DNA of 50,694 bases from assembly GCA_949292425.1 (NCBI GenBank), contig CASEZK010000022.1:1-50694 (forward strand). Reading direction: 5' to 3'. The number at the start of each line of letters is the position of its first letter. The first letter of the stretch is position 1. Below, piece after piece: positions 34,408-42,778 of this stretch. Both the position numbers and the translations under genes were made by a program. The notes below the pieces were generated by a model. It did not search any database. It was not told where the DNA came from and was given only the letters and a program-made list of their open reading frames with translations. The DNA is from an uncultured Oscillospiraceae bacterium. GTDB lineage: Bacteria; Bacillota; Clostridia; Oscillospirales; Acutalibacteraceae.

Positions 34408-34620
34408 GTGAAAAATGAAAGCTATTTTGAAATAGATAATGAAAATTTAGAAAAAGTTTCTGGCGGAGGGAAAACTAAAATATATAATTTTTATAGTGTT
34501 TCAAAGGCGGAAAAAGGTGAAGAATCACTTGTAGGTGGGATAGAGGTAAAGGACGGGAAAATAGTGAAAGAATGGGGAATAATACCTGATAAATATAGAA
34601 AGGCGGCATTAGAAAAATGA
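34408..34620 (+). CDS. Nif11-type precursor 13 with truncated leader
   Basis: 70 residues from a GTG start. Only 20 residues precede the cleavage site (KNESYFEIDNENLEKVSGG), keeping the C-terminal recognition part of a leader but none of the helical Nif11 domain. The 50-residue core GKTKIYNFYSVSKAEKGEE... has a VKDGKIVKEWGIIPD segment, no Cys, and may be a small beta-rich domain. Its stop overlaps the start of the HExxH gene by 4 bp (ATGA), so the two are probably translated together. Confidence 0.75.
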   Translation: MKNESYFEIDNENLEKVSGGGKTKIYNFYSVSKAEKGEESLVGGIEVKDGKIVKEWGIIPDKYRKAALEK

Positions 34621-35492
34621 AAAATTTGAACGATATAGTGCGTGATTTAAATGTAGATGAAAATGTAAAAAGAGAGCTAGAGGTGTACCTAGAAAATAAG
34701 TTCAATACAGATAATAAAATTCCGGAAACGATAGAAGACGAACCGTTTATAGGAGCCTGGAAAAGGGTAATAGACTACGCTAAAACTAATGGAATAGAAA
34801 AGGCTTTAAACGAGAAGGTACCGCATGGAGAAGATGATATAAAACTTAATTCACCGCAACAGGTTTCTATTGAAATATATAATTCTGTAGCGGGAAACAT
34901 ACCGGTTGTATATGCGAAAGATGAAAACGATTTTTACGAGCTTGTTACTAAAATAATAAATAAAGGCAAATACAATCCTAACGTTAAGAAAACGGGAGCT
35001 AGCTTTGCTTTTGGTGCTAATAACAGATTTATTATTTTATCAAACAAACCGTATAGCAACGTGCCGGCAGAAAGGCTAGGACTTTCGGATGAGCAGTGGC
35101 GTAAATTTTCTGTCACCATCAGACGAGAACACGAATGTACACATTATTTTACTAAAAGATTTTTAGGTTCTTCTCAAAATAATCTTCATGATGAGTTAGT
35201 AGCGGACTTTGCGGGCATTTTTTGTGCTACAGGCACTTTTTATACGGACTGGTTTTTAATAGGCATGGGAATAGAGGAATACACAGGAGATATAGATAAA
35301 AGAAGATTCCCAGTGTATACTACGAAACTTTCAGAAGAAGCTAAAAGAATTTTAAGAAAAATAGTTATAAAAGCGGCTAAAAATGTGGAAACTTGGGTAC
35401 AGACGGAAAGTGCAAAGAAGCTTACAAGAAATGAAAAAATAATGTTTCTTTGCAAGAATAGCTTGGTGGATTTATATTTTTTATATGAATAA
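34617..35492 (+). CDS. Putative HExxH zinc metalloprotein, end of the Nif11 operon
   Basis: 291 residues, family not certain (possibly a DUF7005-like group). No signal peptide or membrane helix is obvious. The zinc-peptidase type motif HECTH is at residues 172-176 in the context TIRREHECTHYFTKR, and a second conserved acidic segment, HDELVADFAG (191-200), could supply the third ligand (E193 or D197). It is translationally coupled to precursor 13 and followed by a strong terminator, so it is the last gene of the operon. Possible roles are a second processing step, core modification, or immunity; none is shown. Confidence 0.65.
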   Translation: MKNLNDIVRDLNVDENVKRELEVYLENKFNTDNKIPETIEDEPFIGAWKRVIDYAKTNGIEKALNEKVPHGEDDIKLNSPQQVSIEIYNSVAGNIPVVYAKDENDFYELVTKIINKGKYNPNVKKTGASFAFGANNRFIILSNKPYSNVPAERLGLSDEQWRKFSVTIRREHECTHYFTKRFLGSSQNNLHDELVADFAGIFCATGTFYTDWFLIGMGIEEYTGDIDKRRFPVYTTKLSEEAKRILRKIVIKAAKNVETWVQTESAKKLTRNEKIMFLCKNSLVDLYFLYE

Positions 35493-35498
35493 ATGGGG

Positions 35499-35542
35499 AA
35501 AAAGACTACATTGCTCTGTTTTATAGAGGATATAGTCTTTTT
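35499..35542. terminator. Strong bidirectional terminator ending the Nif11 operon
   Basis: AAAAAGACTA (35499-35508) pairs perfectly with TAGTCTTTTT (35533-35542), with an inner CTCT/AGAG pair. It separates the operon from the convergent spoVAD. Confidence 0.88.
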
Positions 35543-35565
35543 ATTTAATAGCTTAAATAGAAAAA

Positions 35566-36582
35566 TTACTTAATACTTGATTTTATATTTACTAAGTGTG
35601 CAATGGACGGAATGCTTTCTCCTTGCTGAGACGATGTGGGTGACATCAAAGCACCTGTAGCTATGAAAAGAATGTTGTTAATTTTCTTGGAACTTAATTT
35701 ATTAAGTATAGCTGAACATAAGACCGAAGCTGAGCAGCCACACCCTGAGCCTCCGGCATGCACGTCTTGAGATTTTTTGTCGAATATTAAAATTCCACAA
35801 TCGGAGTGTTTACTAGATATATCTATATTTTCCTTGATTAGCAACTCGTTTAAAAGTTTGCTGCCCACTTCTCCAAGATCGCCTGTTAAAATCAAATCGT
35901 AATCTGATGGTTCTGTTTTAGTATCGTTAAAAAAATCTGAAATGGTTGCAGCGGCAGCCGGAGCCATTGCAGCTCCCATATTGTTAGCATCCTTTACCCC
36001 TAAATCTACTATTTTCCCCACAGTAACGGCAGAAATGAAAGGACTTTTACCATCTTTGCCCAAAACTGCTGCACCAGAACCAGTAACTGTCCATTGTGCT
36101 GTTGGAGTCCTTTGACCACCGTACTCTAGTGGAAAACGAAACTGCCTTTCTGCTGCACAAAAATGGGACGACGTTACAGCTATGCAGTGTTTAGCAACAC
36201 CAGTTTCTACCATTATAGAAGAAAGCGCCAAAGTTTGAGCCATTGTAGAGCAAGCACCAAATTGTCCAAGAAACGGTATGCTAAGACTTCTCAGTCCAAA
36301 GGTTGAAGAAATGTACTGGTTTAATAAATCACCGGCAAAAATAAAATCTACATCTTCTTTAGATACCCCAGATTTATTTAAAGCTCTTATTACACTTTCG
36401 GTTTGCAATCGACTTTCAGCCTTTTCCCAACTTGTCTCTCCCAACATCGAGTCATCAAATGTATAATCGAAATAATGACCCAGTGGGCCTTCTGCTTCTT
36501 TTTTTCCGCACACAGCTGCATATCCGATAATAGCAGGGTAATTTTCCATTTTTATAGTATATCTGCCTATTCTCTTTGCCAT
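35566..36582 (-). CDS. spoVAD: Stage V sporulation protein AD
   Basis: 338 residues, normal length. SpoVAD has a thiolase-like fold and binds dipicolinic acid during its uptake into the forespore. Typical segments: DDSMLGETSWEKAES near residues 46-60, GQFGACSTMAQTL near 107-119 and GGSGCGCSASVLCS near the C terminus. In most spore-formers it is flanked by spoVAC and spoVAE; neither is present here. An ATG with AGGAGA upstream starts the gene. The gap to the divergent carboxypeptidase gene is about 140 bp. Confidence 0.93.
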   Translation of the reverse strand: MAKRIGRYTIKMENYPAIIGYAAVCGKKEAEGPLGHYFDYTFDDSMLGETSWEKAESRLQTESVIRALNKSGVSKEDVDFIFAGDLLNQYISSTFGLRSLSIPFLGQFGACSTMAQTLALSSIMVETGVAKHCIAVTSSHFCAAERQFRFPLEYGGQRTPTAQWTVTGSGAAVLGKDGKSPFISAVTVGKIVDLGVKDANNMGAAMAPAAAATISDFFNDTKTEPSDYDLILTGDLGEVGSKLLNELLIKENIDISSKHSDCGILIFDKKSQDVHAGGSGCGCSASVLCSAILNKLSSKKINNILFIATGALMSPTSSQQGESIPSIAHLVNIKSSIK

Positions 36583-36721
36583 AAAATCTCCTCAATTCAA
36601 AATAAACTTATTATATTATTTGTAGGATTAAAGCGTTATACTCTTTTATTTTAAATGTTAAGTGAATACTTATAAGTCCAAGGACATATTTTTATATATA
36701 TTGAAAATGAGGAGAGGGCAT

Positions 36722-37870
36722 ATGAATTTCAAAAAGTTCTTGTATATATTGTTTGTAAGTATTTTCATGTTTTCTAAAGCAAATTTTTGTTTTGCGCAGG
36801 AAAATGTCGAGTTAGATATTTCGGCCCCATCTGCCGTTTTGGTAGAGGCTCAAAGCGGTAAAATCCTATATGATAAATCTTCCGATGAAGTGAGGAGCTG
36901 CGCATCCATTACGAAAATAATGACTTTGATTTTGGTTATGGAAGCAATAGAAAGAGGAAAACTTTCATTGTCTGATAAAATAATCGCAAGTGAACATGCT
37001 TCATCTATGGGTGGGTCTGATATATGGCTGGAGCCGGGTGAAGCTATGAGCGCGGACGATATGATAAAAGCGGTTGTGGTGGCTTCTGCAAACGATGCGG
37101 CAGTGGCGCTTGCGGAACAAATATCTGGCACAGAGGAAGCGTTTGTTTCGGAGATGAACCAAAAAGCAAAAGAATTAGGTATGAACAATACTACATTTAA
37201 AAACTGTAATGGACTGGACGAAGACGGGCACGTTACCACAGCATACGACATTTCACTAATGGCAAGGGAACTTATGAAACACAAAAGTATTTTCAACTAT
37301 ACATCTATTTGGATAGATTACTTGAGGAATGGAAAAACGCAGCTTGTGAATACGAATAAGCTTCTAAAGAGTTACAGCGGTATTACGGGTCTAAAAACTG
37401 GAACTACAAGTGAGGCCGGCTGTTGCATAGTAGCTACGGCTAAAAGGAATAATTTAGAACTTGTGGCTGTGGTTTTGGGTGACAAAACAGGTAAAGAACG
37501 ATTTGCTTCTAGTGCTAAACTTTTAGATTTTGGTTTTGCAAATTACGAAGTGATGACACCTAAAGTACCAGAAAATATGGTAAAGTCAATCAAAGTTAAA
37601 AATGGAACCCTATCAGAAGTTCCTGTTGGTGTAACTATAGATAAAAATATTTTAGTAAAAAAAGGGCAAGAGAGAAATATCACAAGTGAGTTGCAAATAG
37701 TGAATGAAGCAGAGGCACCATTCGAGCAAGGTAAGCTTTTAGGTAAATTAATTTATAAAAATGCTGATGAAACTGTAGCAGAATACGATGTAGTTGCCAC
37801 TGCTTCTGTAGAGAAAATTAATTTTTTAGAAGCTATAAAGAAGCTATATTTAAGCTTGGTTAAAATATAG
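36722..37870 (+). CDS. D-alanyl-D-alanine carboxypeptidase (PBP5/DacF-type)
   Basis: 382 residues from the ATG at 36722, with GAGGAGAGGG upstream; an earlier in-frame start would put a non-signal extension before the signal peptide. Removes the terminal D-Ala from peptidoglycan stem peptides. Signal peptide residues 1-25 (ends FCFA). Penicillin-binding motifs: SITK (S62-K65), SAND (S122-N124) and KTG (225-227). A C-terminal PBP5-like domain and hydrophobic amphipathic tail follow. The neighbouring spoVAD suggests, but does not prove, a sporulation role such as DacF. Confidence 0.92.
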   Translation: MNFKKFLYILFVSIFMFSKANFCFAQENVELDISAPSAVLVEAQSGKILYDKSSDEVRSCASITKIMTLILVMEAIERGKLSLSDKIIASEHASSMGGSDIWLEPGEAMSADDMIKAVVVASANDAAVALAEQISGTEEAFVSEMNQKAKELGMNNTTFKNCNGLDEDGHVTTAYDISLMARELMKHKSIFNYTSIWIDYLRNGKTQLVNTNKLLKSYSGITGLKTGTTSEAGCCIVATAKRNNLELVAVVLGDKTGKERFASSAKLLDFGFANYEVMTPKVPENMVKSIKVKNGTLSEVPVGVTIDKNILVKKGQERNITSELQIVNEAEAPFEQGKLLGKLIYKNADETVAEYDVVATASVEKINFLEAIKKLYLSLVKI

Positions 37871-37913
37871 CAAAAGATGCAAATTTTATTTAACGAGATG
37901 TAAAGGCTTATAG

Positions 37914-38828
37914 TTAGTCAAAATTCTTTTGGTCATACCCAAAGTCTTTTAGTGAATACAAACTGTTTCGCCAATCTTCTTTTACTTTTACCCAGAGCTT
38001 TAAATTTACTTTGGCATCCAATAGTTTTTCCATATCGTACCTTGCGTTTGTGCCGATTTTTTTTAGCATATAGCCGCCTTTGCCTATGATTATTCCCTTG
38101 TGGCTCATTTTCTCACAATATATGACAATGTCGATATCTACCATGTTGCCTAGATCTGCTCTAGATTTCATTTTTTCAACGCAAACAGCCACCCCGTGTG
38201 GGATTTCTTTATCTAAATTTTTTAATATTTTTTCACGTACAATTTCAGAGACCATCACTCTTACTGGTTGGTCTGTTATTTCGTCTTCGTCAAATGTATG
38301 CATTTCAAATGAAACACATTTTTCAAGTTCCGAAAAAAGAGCATCCAGTCCGTCTCTTTTTAGCGCAGATATAGGAACTATGGCCTTGAAGCCAGCTTGC
38401 TTGGAAAAGTCGCTTATGATCTCAAACAACCGAGATTTTTCTTTTATAAGGTCTATCTTATTTAAAGCTAATATTATTGGAATGTTTTTACAAGTCAAGT
38501 TATTTAAAACACTTTTTTCCATGCTAGGCTTGGTTACGTCCGCTACAAATAAAATTGCGTCAACAGAATTTACTGACTGATTAATAGTCTTACCCATGTA
38601 CTTATCGAGCTGGTTTTTAGCTTTGTGGATACCGGGTGTGTCCAAAAAAACAATCTGCGTTTTGCCTTTTGTAAGTATTCCCATAATTCTCGACCTGGTA
38701 GTTTGAGGTTTTGGTGAGACTATTGAAACTTTTTGCCCAATCAAGGCATTTAAAATGGAAGATTTCCCAACGTTTGGTTTGCCAACAATAGCGACAAAAC
38801 CTGATTTTAATGATTCCTTATGCATCAT
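37914..38828 (-). CDS. era: Ribosome-assembly GTPase Era
   Basis: 304 residues. Binds the 3' end of 16S rRNA during 30S assembly. G1 GKPNVGKSS (16-24), G3 DTPGIH (63-68), G4 NKID (122-125). The C-terminal KH domain includes GVAVCVEKM and IIGKGGYMLKKIG. It is downstream of ybeY in the same orientation but separated from it by a terminator. In Bacillus the same genes lie together as part of yqfC-yqfD-phoH-...-ybeY-...-era, and here phoH and dgkA are absent from the cluster. Confidence 0.95.
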   Translation of the reverse strand: MMHKESLKSGFVAIVGKPNVGKSSILNALIGQKVSIVSPKPQTTRSRIMGILTKGKTQIVFLDTPGIHKAKNQLDKYMGKTINQSVNSVDAILFVADVTKPSMEKSVLNNLTCKNIPIILALNKIDLIKEKSRLFEIISDFSKQAGFKAIVPISALKRDGLDALFSELEKCVSFEMHTFDEDEITDQPVRVMVSEIVREKILKNLDKEIPHGVAVCVEKMKSRADLGNMVDIDIVIYCEKMSHKGIIIGKGGYMLKKIGTNARYDMEKLLDAKVNLKLWVKVKEDWRNSLYSLKDFGYDQKNFD

Positions 38829-38874
38829 AACGTTTTCCTTTAAATTTCTTTAAAATTTATGTGTAAAAAATTAA

Positions 38875-38901
38875 TACATACAGCCTCGAAGCCTGTATGT
38901 A
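38875..38901 (-). terminator. Terminator downstream of ybeY
   Basis: TACATACAG/CTGTATGTA (38875-38883 with 38893-38901), perfect 9-bp stem, followed on the minus strand by TTAATTTTTT. Confidence 0.7.
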
Positions 38902-38917
38902 CTTTAATATGTATAAA

Positions 38918-39412
38918 TTACAATTCGTAACCTGAGAAAACGTGAAAACCAAGCTGAGACATAATAACTTGTTCTTTTTCTCTCATCTTAGCCATCTCCA
39001 GACCACCATTTTCGTGGTCGTAACCAAGCAAATGCAACATTGAATGAGCAGTTAGGAATCCAACTTCTTGAGGCATGGTGTTTCCGTGTTTTTCAGCTTG
39101 ATCTATAGCCTTTTCCATAGAAATAACAATGTCTCCAAGCATGATGAAGCCTGTTTCTGGATCAATATCGTAATTACCATTTTCACTTGCCTGGAAGGAC
39201 AAAACATCTGTTTCTACGTCTTTTCCTCGATACTTAGCGTTAAGCTTACGGATCTCATCGTTGTTTACAAAGGAAACACTAACTTGAGTAGACTTATTGA
39301 AATTTTCGAGCCTTAAAACTGCAATGCAAGCTCTTCTAACGATCATACGTAGCCCCGTTGGAATCTTCACTTCTTTTTGATTGTTGTTAATAATAACTTT
39401 AATCTTTTCCAC
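38918..39412 (-). CDS. ybeY: Endoribonuclease YbeY
   Basis: 164 residues. Zinc-dependent RNase for 16S rRNA 3' maturation and ribosome quality control. The metal site HxxxHxxxxxH is at H123, H127 and H133 (HSMLHLLGYDH), and the upstream LNAKYRGKDVETDVLSF segment is typical. It lies upstream of era in the same orientation. A 230-bp gap separates it from yqfD, without a gene I can recognise. Confidence 0.94.
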   Translation of the reverse strand: MEKIKVIINNNQKEVKIPTGLRMIVRRACIAVLRLENFNKSTQVSVSFVNNDEIRKLNAKYRGKDVETDVLSFQASENGNYDIDPETGFIMLGDIVISMEKAIDQAEKHGNTMPQEVGFLTAHSMLHLLGYDHENGGLEMAKMREKEQVIMSQLGFHVFSGYEL

Positions 39413-39643
39413 AGTCCAAAACCTCTTTCGATTGATATTTTATCTTGCGACGATCAATGTAGTATAAGCAGTTATTCATATATAAACTACAAATTACAGA
39501 AATATTTATATATTATTATATCATGGTAAAATATAAAAGTCATTAAAAAAATAACAATTTTTTCACTTTTGTAAGATGTTACAATGAATAGTGATATAAT
39601 CCGTATAGACAGTTGTTAATTTTGACAAGTTTTTGCCGATTAA

Positions 39644-40810
39644 TTACTCAGTTTTAATTAAATCTTTTTGAGCGATATCTTCTTCACAATCGTATGTAAC
39701 TTTGAGTAAATATTTATTGTCGACCCATTTGCCATTTTTTTCTTTGCTTATAATTCTTACATTATCAAATTTATTTTCTTGTTCCACTACTTTTTTCCCC
39801 GCTAAATCTATAACCTGTGATTTGTTTTTCTTAACCTTTTCGTTTTTATATTGATACCAGTTTTCATTATAAATGGAAATTGGCAACTCTTTTCCAAAAA
39901 TCTTAAGCGTATTGGTGCTAACTTCTTGTTCGTAGTTTTCCTTACTGCATTTACCAATGGAAAGGGGAAACTCTATAGCTAAAATTTTCAATTTCCTTAT
40001 TTTTTTTACTTTGCCGGTTCTTACATTTTCAAAATCTTGTATCGGAACTTCTTCTGTGATAACTCTTTTCGTTCGAGCAAATATTTTTGCATTTGCACCG
40101 GGTAATGAATTATTTCCAAATTCGTCCTCAACAATGCCGTTAACTAACAGTTGTCCTTTCACAACAGCGTCTCCTACGTTAACTTCTCTTTTACCGCTGT
40201 AAATTTCTACTCTGGTCACAAAACCATCACAAGCTGCTACAATATTGCACGGTTTTTCGTCAACTATATCTGGAGGAGATACCTTTTCGCTTATCTCAAT
40301 ATCCAAATGGCTTCCAATTACATTTGCAGATGTCCAAGAGATATTATTAAACTTTGACATTATAGAGTTTTCTATCAATGAGGAGTCTACGTTTTTGCTT
40401 AAAATACCCGGAACTACACCGAGTTCAGACAGAGTTTGTTTGATCTCATCTTCACTTATGTCGATGTTTCCGTTGACGTTTACGGTAAAAATATGTAGCG
40501 AAAGTACATATATTATCATAAAGAAAGATAGCATGCCAACTAAAATACCTTTTCTTTTTCTATATTTCCTTAAAATAAAAGGTAATCCTTTTTTCTCCTT
40601 AATTTTTATTTTCATGAAAGATTTTTTTACTATTTTCCTCAAGGTTTTATATTCCGAAGCCATACAGCTCGCGGAAAAGGTTTCATCGTCCTTTTTAATA
40701 TCCCACAAGCTAATTCCGTATCTTGCTGTTAAGTTCATGAACCTTTCCGGAAATGAACCTTTGGCCGTAAAAACAACATATCCAAAGAGGAACCTAATAA
40801 TAAGTAGCAC
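39644..40810 (-). CDS. yqfD: Sporulation protein YqfD
   Basis: 388 residues from the GTG at 40810, with AAAGGGGG upstream; the longer frame would overlap yqfC. A membrane-associated protein made in the mother cell in Bacillus; its biochemical role is not known. The start VLLIIRFLFGYVVFTAKGSFPERF is typical. One hydrophobic segment lies near residues 85-107, followed by the ISEDEIKQTLSELGVVPG segment (a POTRA-like fold with YqfD family features). It follows yqfC by 14 bp, the conserved order. Confidence 0.88.
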   Translation of the reverse strand: MLLIIRFLFGYVVFTAKGSFPERFMNLTARYGISLWDIKKDDETFSASCMASEYKTLRKIVKKSFMKIKIKEKKGLPFILRKYRKRKGILVGMLSFFMIIYVLSLHIFTVNVNGNIDISEDEIKQTLSELGVVPGILSKNVDSSLIENSIMSKFNNISWTSANVIGSHLDIEISEKVSPPDIVDEKPCNIVAACDGFVTRVEIYSGKREVNVGDAVVKGQLLVNGIVEDEFGNNSLPGANAKIFARTKRVITEEVPIQDFENVRTGKVKKIRKLKILAIEFPLSIGKCSKENYEQEVSTNTLKIFGKELPISIYNENWYQYKNEKVKKNKSQVIDLAGKKVVEQENKFDNVRIISKEKNGKWVDNKYLLKVTYDCEEDIAQKDLIKTE

Positions 40811-40824
40811 TAATGATTCCCCCT

Positions 40825-41112
40825 TTAAGTTATAAACTCTATAGATGTAATAAACCCTACAACGATCAAAGAGTCCGTGCTTAGACACTTTAGCGATAGC
40901 TTACGCCCGCTGAACGAAACTATCATATTTCCCATATTTACCCTTATAATATTTTCATCGTACTGGAGTATTCCCTTACTGCCTTCTACAATAACTTCAC
41001 GGTTTGAGTTAATTTCAAAATGCGAAGAATTTGGCATGGTACCAAACGGCATTTTATCCGGATTTATTATTTTATTAAGTTTACTATTTTCCTTTTTCCA
41101 CCAAGCACTCAT
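40825..41112 (-). CDS. yqfC: Sporulation protein YqfC
   Basis: 95 residues from the ATG at 41112 (AAAGAGGTGAAAC upstream). Small YabP/YqfC-family protein, present in spore-formers. Segments NREVIVEGSKGILQYDENIIRV and GRKLSLKCLSTDSLIVVGFITSIEF, in two parts, match the family. It is paired with yqfD as in other Firmicutes. The gap to the divergent ylbJ is short (84 bp) and AT-rich; a mother-cell promoter is expected there but I cannot place it with confidence. Confidence 0.88.
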   Translation of the reverse strand: MSAWWKKENSKLNKIINPDKMPFGTMPNSSHFEINSNREVIVEGSKGILQYDENIIRVNMGNMIVSFSGRKLSLKCLSTDSLIVVGFITSIEFIT

Positions 41113-41196
41113 TGTTTCACCTCTTTCCAAATAAATATGCTTATATATCAATAAAAATAACAGCATAGCATATACATTAGTTGAGGTGAGCCAAGA

Positions 41197-42312
41197 ATGG
41201 TTGTAAGTTTAAAAAGTAGCAAAAAAGATATTATGAAAAATGTGATTATCTTATTTGTTATTTCAAACTTTTTTATTTTCTCTAAATACGCTTCCACAGG
41301 AGCTAAAATTGGTTTAAATTACTGCTTAAATACGCTTATTCCGACTCTTTTACCATTTATAATTATTTCTCTTTTAGTTGTAAATTCAGGGTTATCAGAA
41401 AAAATGGGATACTTACTTAACCCGTTTACTAAGCTTTTCTTTAATTTGCCAGGATGTGCAGGTTCCACTATTTTAGTTAGTTTGATTGGCGGGTACCCCA
41501 CCGGTGCAAATAGCGTGGTAGCTCTTTGGAAAAAAGGTCTCATTTCTGAAAAGCAGGCTGAGCGTATGTTGTATTTCACAGTGGCGGGAGGTCCCGCTTT
41601 TATCATAAGCGTGCTGGGGGAAACTTTGCTTAAAGATAAGAAAATAGGTCTTATTCTTTTTGTGTCCCACATTATTCCTGTTTTCATTTTAGGCTTAATC
41701 AGCGGCATTGCTTCAACTAAGGAAACTTACAACGCTAGCAAAGAAAGTAGCTCCGAAAATTTTTCAAATGCGCTCATTATTTCAAGCGCTAAGGCAACAC
41801 AAAATATGTTTCAAATTTGTACTCTTGTTATACTGTTTTCTTCGTTTTTAGAAATATTTCAAAACAGCCGAATAAATACATATTTTCTGGAAATATTAAG
41901 AAATGTCGGTATAAGTAGCAACATAGCTCAGTCGGTCGTACCAATGCTCCTGGAAATAACCTCAGGGAGTCTTACTGGTATAAAATATCACGTGCCTTTA
42001 CCGGTGTTATCTTTTTTTATATCGTGGGGCGGGATATGCGTACAGATGCAAATTTTCTCTATGTTCAAAGAAATAAGTTTCAGCAAAGTTAAATTTGTTT
42101 TGTTTAGGTTAGCACATGGCGTTTTGTCCTCAGGCATAACTCAGCTTATCTTATGTAATATGAAGTACACTGTGCAGACTTTTAACTCGAAGAGTTATCA
42201 TTTTGAAAACACCAGTTTAGTCTTCGGCGGACAGAGTTTAGTTTTAGTACTGCTGTGCATTTGCTTTTTGATTTCTATAGGCAAGGAGCAAATAATTTTT
42301 AAACAAAAATAA
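41197..42312 (+). CDS. ylbJ: Sporulation integral membrane protein YlbJ
   Basis: 371 residues, about eight hydrophobic segments. Belongs to the nucleoside-recognition/gate domain group with SpmA and SpmB. The family segments TLIPTLLPFIIISLLVVNSG, SLIGGYPTGANSVVALWKKGLIS and GGPAFIISVLGE are clear. YlbJ is needed for spore cortex formation in Bacillus. GAGGTGAG lies before the ATG. It is divergent from yqfC. A short open frame and a split membrane-protein gene follow in the same direction. Confidence 0.87.
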   Translation: MVVSLKSSKKDIMKNVIILFVISNFFIFSKYASTGAKIGLNYCLNTLIPTLLPFIIISLLVVNSGLSEKMGYLLNPFTKLFFNLPGCAGSTILVSLIGGYPTGANSVVALWKKGLISEKQAERMLYFTVAGGPAFIISVLGETLLKDKKIGLILFVSHIIPVFILGLISGIASTKETYNASKESSSENFSNALIISSAKATQNMFQICTLVILFSSFLEIFQNSRINTYFLEILRNVGISSNIAQSVVPMLLEITSGSLTGIKYHVPLPVLSFFISWGGICVQMQIFSMFKEISFSKVKFVLFRLAHGVLSSGITQLILCNMKYTVQTFNSKSYHFENTSLVFGGQSLVLVLLCICFLISIGKEQIIFKQK

Positions 42313-42323
42313 GGAATAAAAAT

Positions 42324-42422
42324 ATGGAAACAATAGAATTTTCAAAGTTAAGCGGAAAGTTAAACATTAAAGAAGTAAAAAAAAGAACAACAAAAAAATA
42401 TTTAAATACTGGAGACCAATAA
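42324..42422 (+). CDS. Small open frame, 32 residues (unknown)
   Basis: Starts with METIEFSKLSGKLN and is Lys/Thr rich. AAGGAA lies upstream of the ATG, and its TAA overlaps the ATG of the next gene by one base, the arrangement of a translated, coupled small gene. No family recognised, no signal peptide. It could also be a leader peptide controlling the membrane-protein gene. Confidence 0.45.
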   Translation: METIEFSKLSGKLNIKEVKKRTTKKYLNTGDQ

Positions 42423-42778
42423 TGTTTATTATGATTTTAAAAATACTTCAAAGTTTTTTGAAATCATTTCTTTTTTTGTTTGTTTCTTTCTCCGCATTAA
42501 AAGACGAATCACACATCAGTACCTTCAACAATGCTTTTTATAAGTTTTTAAGACCGATAAAAGACACAAACAGAACAACATTTTTCATCTGTTCGGTAAT
42601 CTTACTCATTTTAAACTTCATATTGCTCATCCCGCTTGAGTACGGTATACTTTCGTTTTTTAGTGACCTTACGAGCGATAAAGACGTAAAAGCTACATCT
42701 ATTTTTCGTTATTATAAAAACTTTAAGCTTTTTTTAGAGCAATATATTTTAAATTCCTTATGTATTTCAGAGTTTTAA
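42422..42778 (+). CDS. Membrane protein, N-terminal part of a probably split gene
   Basis: 118 residues. Two hydrophobic segments (near residues 5-25 and 57-85) are visible, followed by a short charged stretch and a frame that ends at 42778. The start overlaps the previous short frame. The C-terminal part of the same protein most likely continues in the -1 frame from about 42755. A slippery heptamer TTTAAAT (42748-42754) lies in register for a -1 shift. Family unknown. Alternatively this is a one-base deletion in the seven-T run at 42729-42735. Confidence 0.5.
   Translation: MFIMILKILQSFLKSFLFLFVSFSALKDESHISTFNNAFYKFLRPIKDTNRTTFFICSVILLILNFILLIPLEYGILSFFSDLTSDKDVKATSIFRYYKNFKLFLEQYILNSLCISEF

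Noticed and set aside
30378-34620. Lanthipeptide or other classic modified RiPP cluster
   Set aside because: No LanM/LanB/LanC, YcaO, radical-SAM or nitrile-hydratase-like gene is present, and the cores have almost no Cys. Only leader type and exporters match.
30378-34620. CRISPR-like array
   Set aside because: The repetition is in coding leaders of varied spacing, not short direct repeats with constant spacers; no cas genes.
41113-41196. Sigma-E promoters between yqfC and ylbJ
   Set aside because: CATA-containing boxes are present on the plus strand, but spacing and -35 matches are too weak in this AT-rich gap to call.
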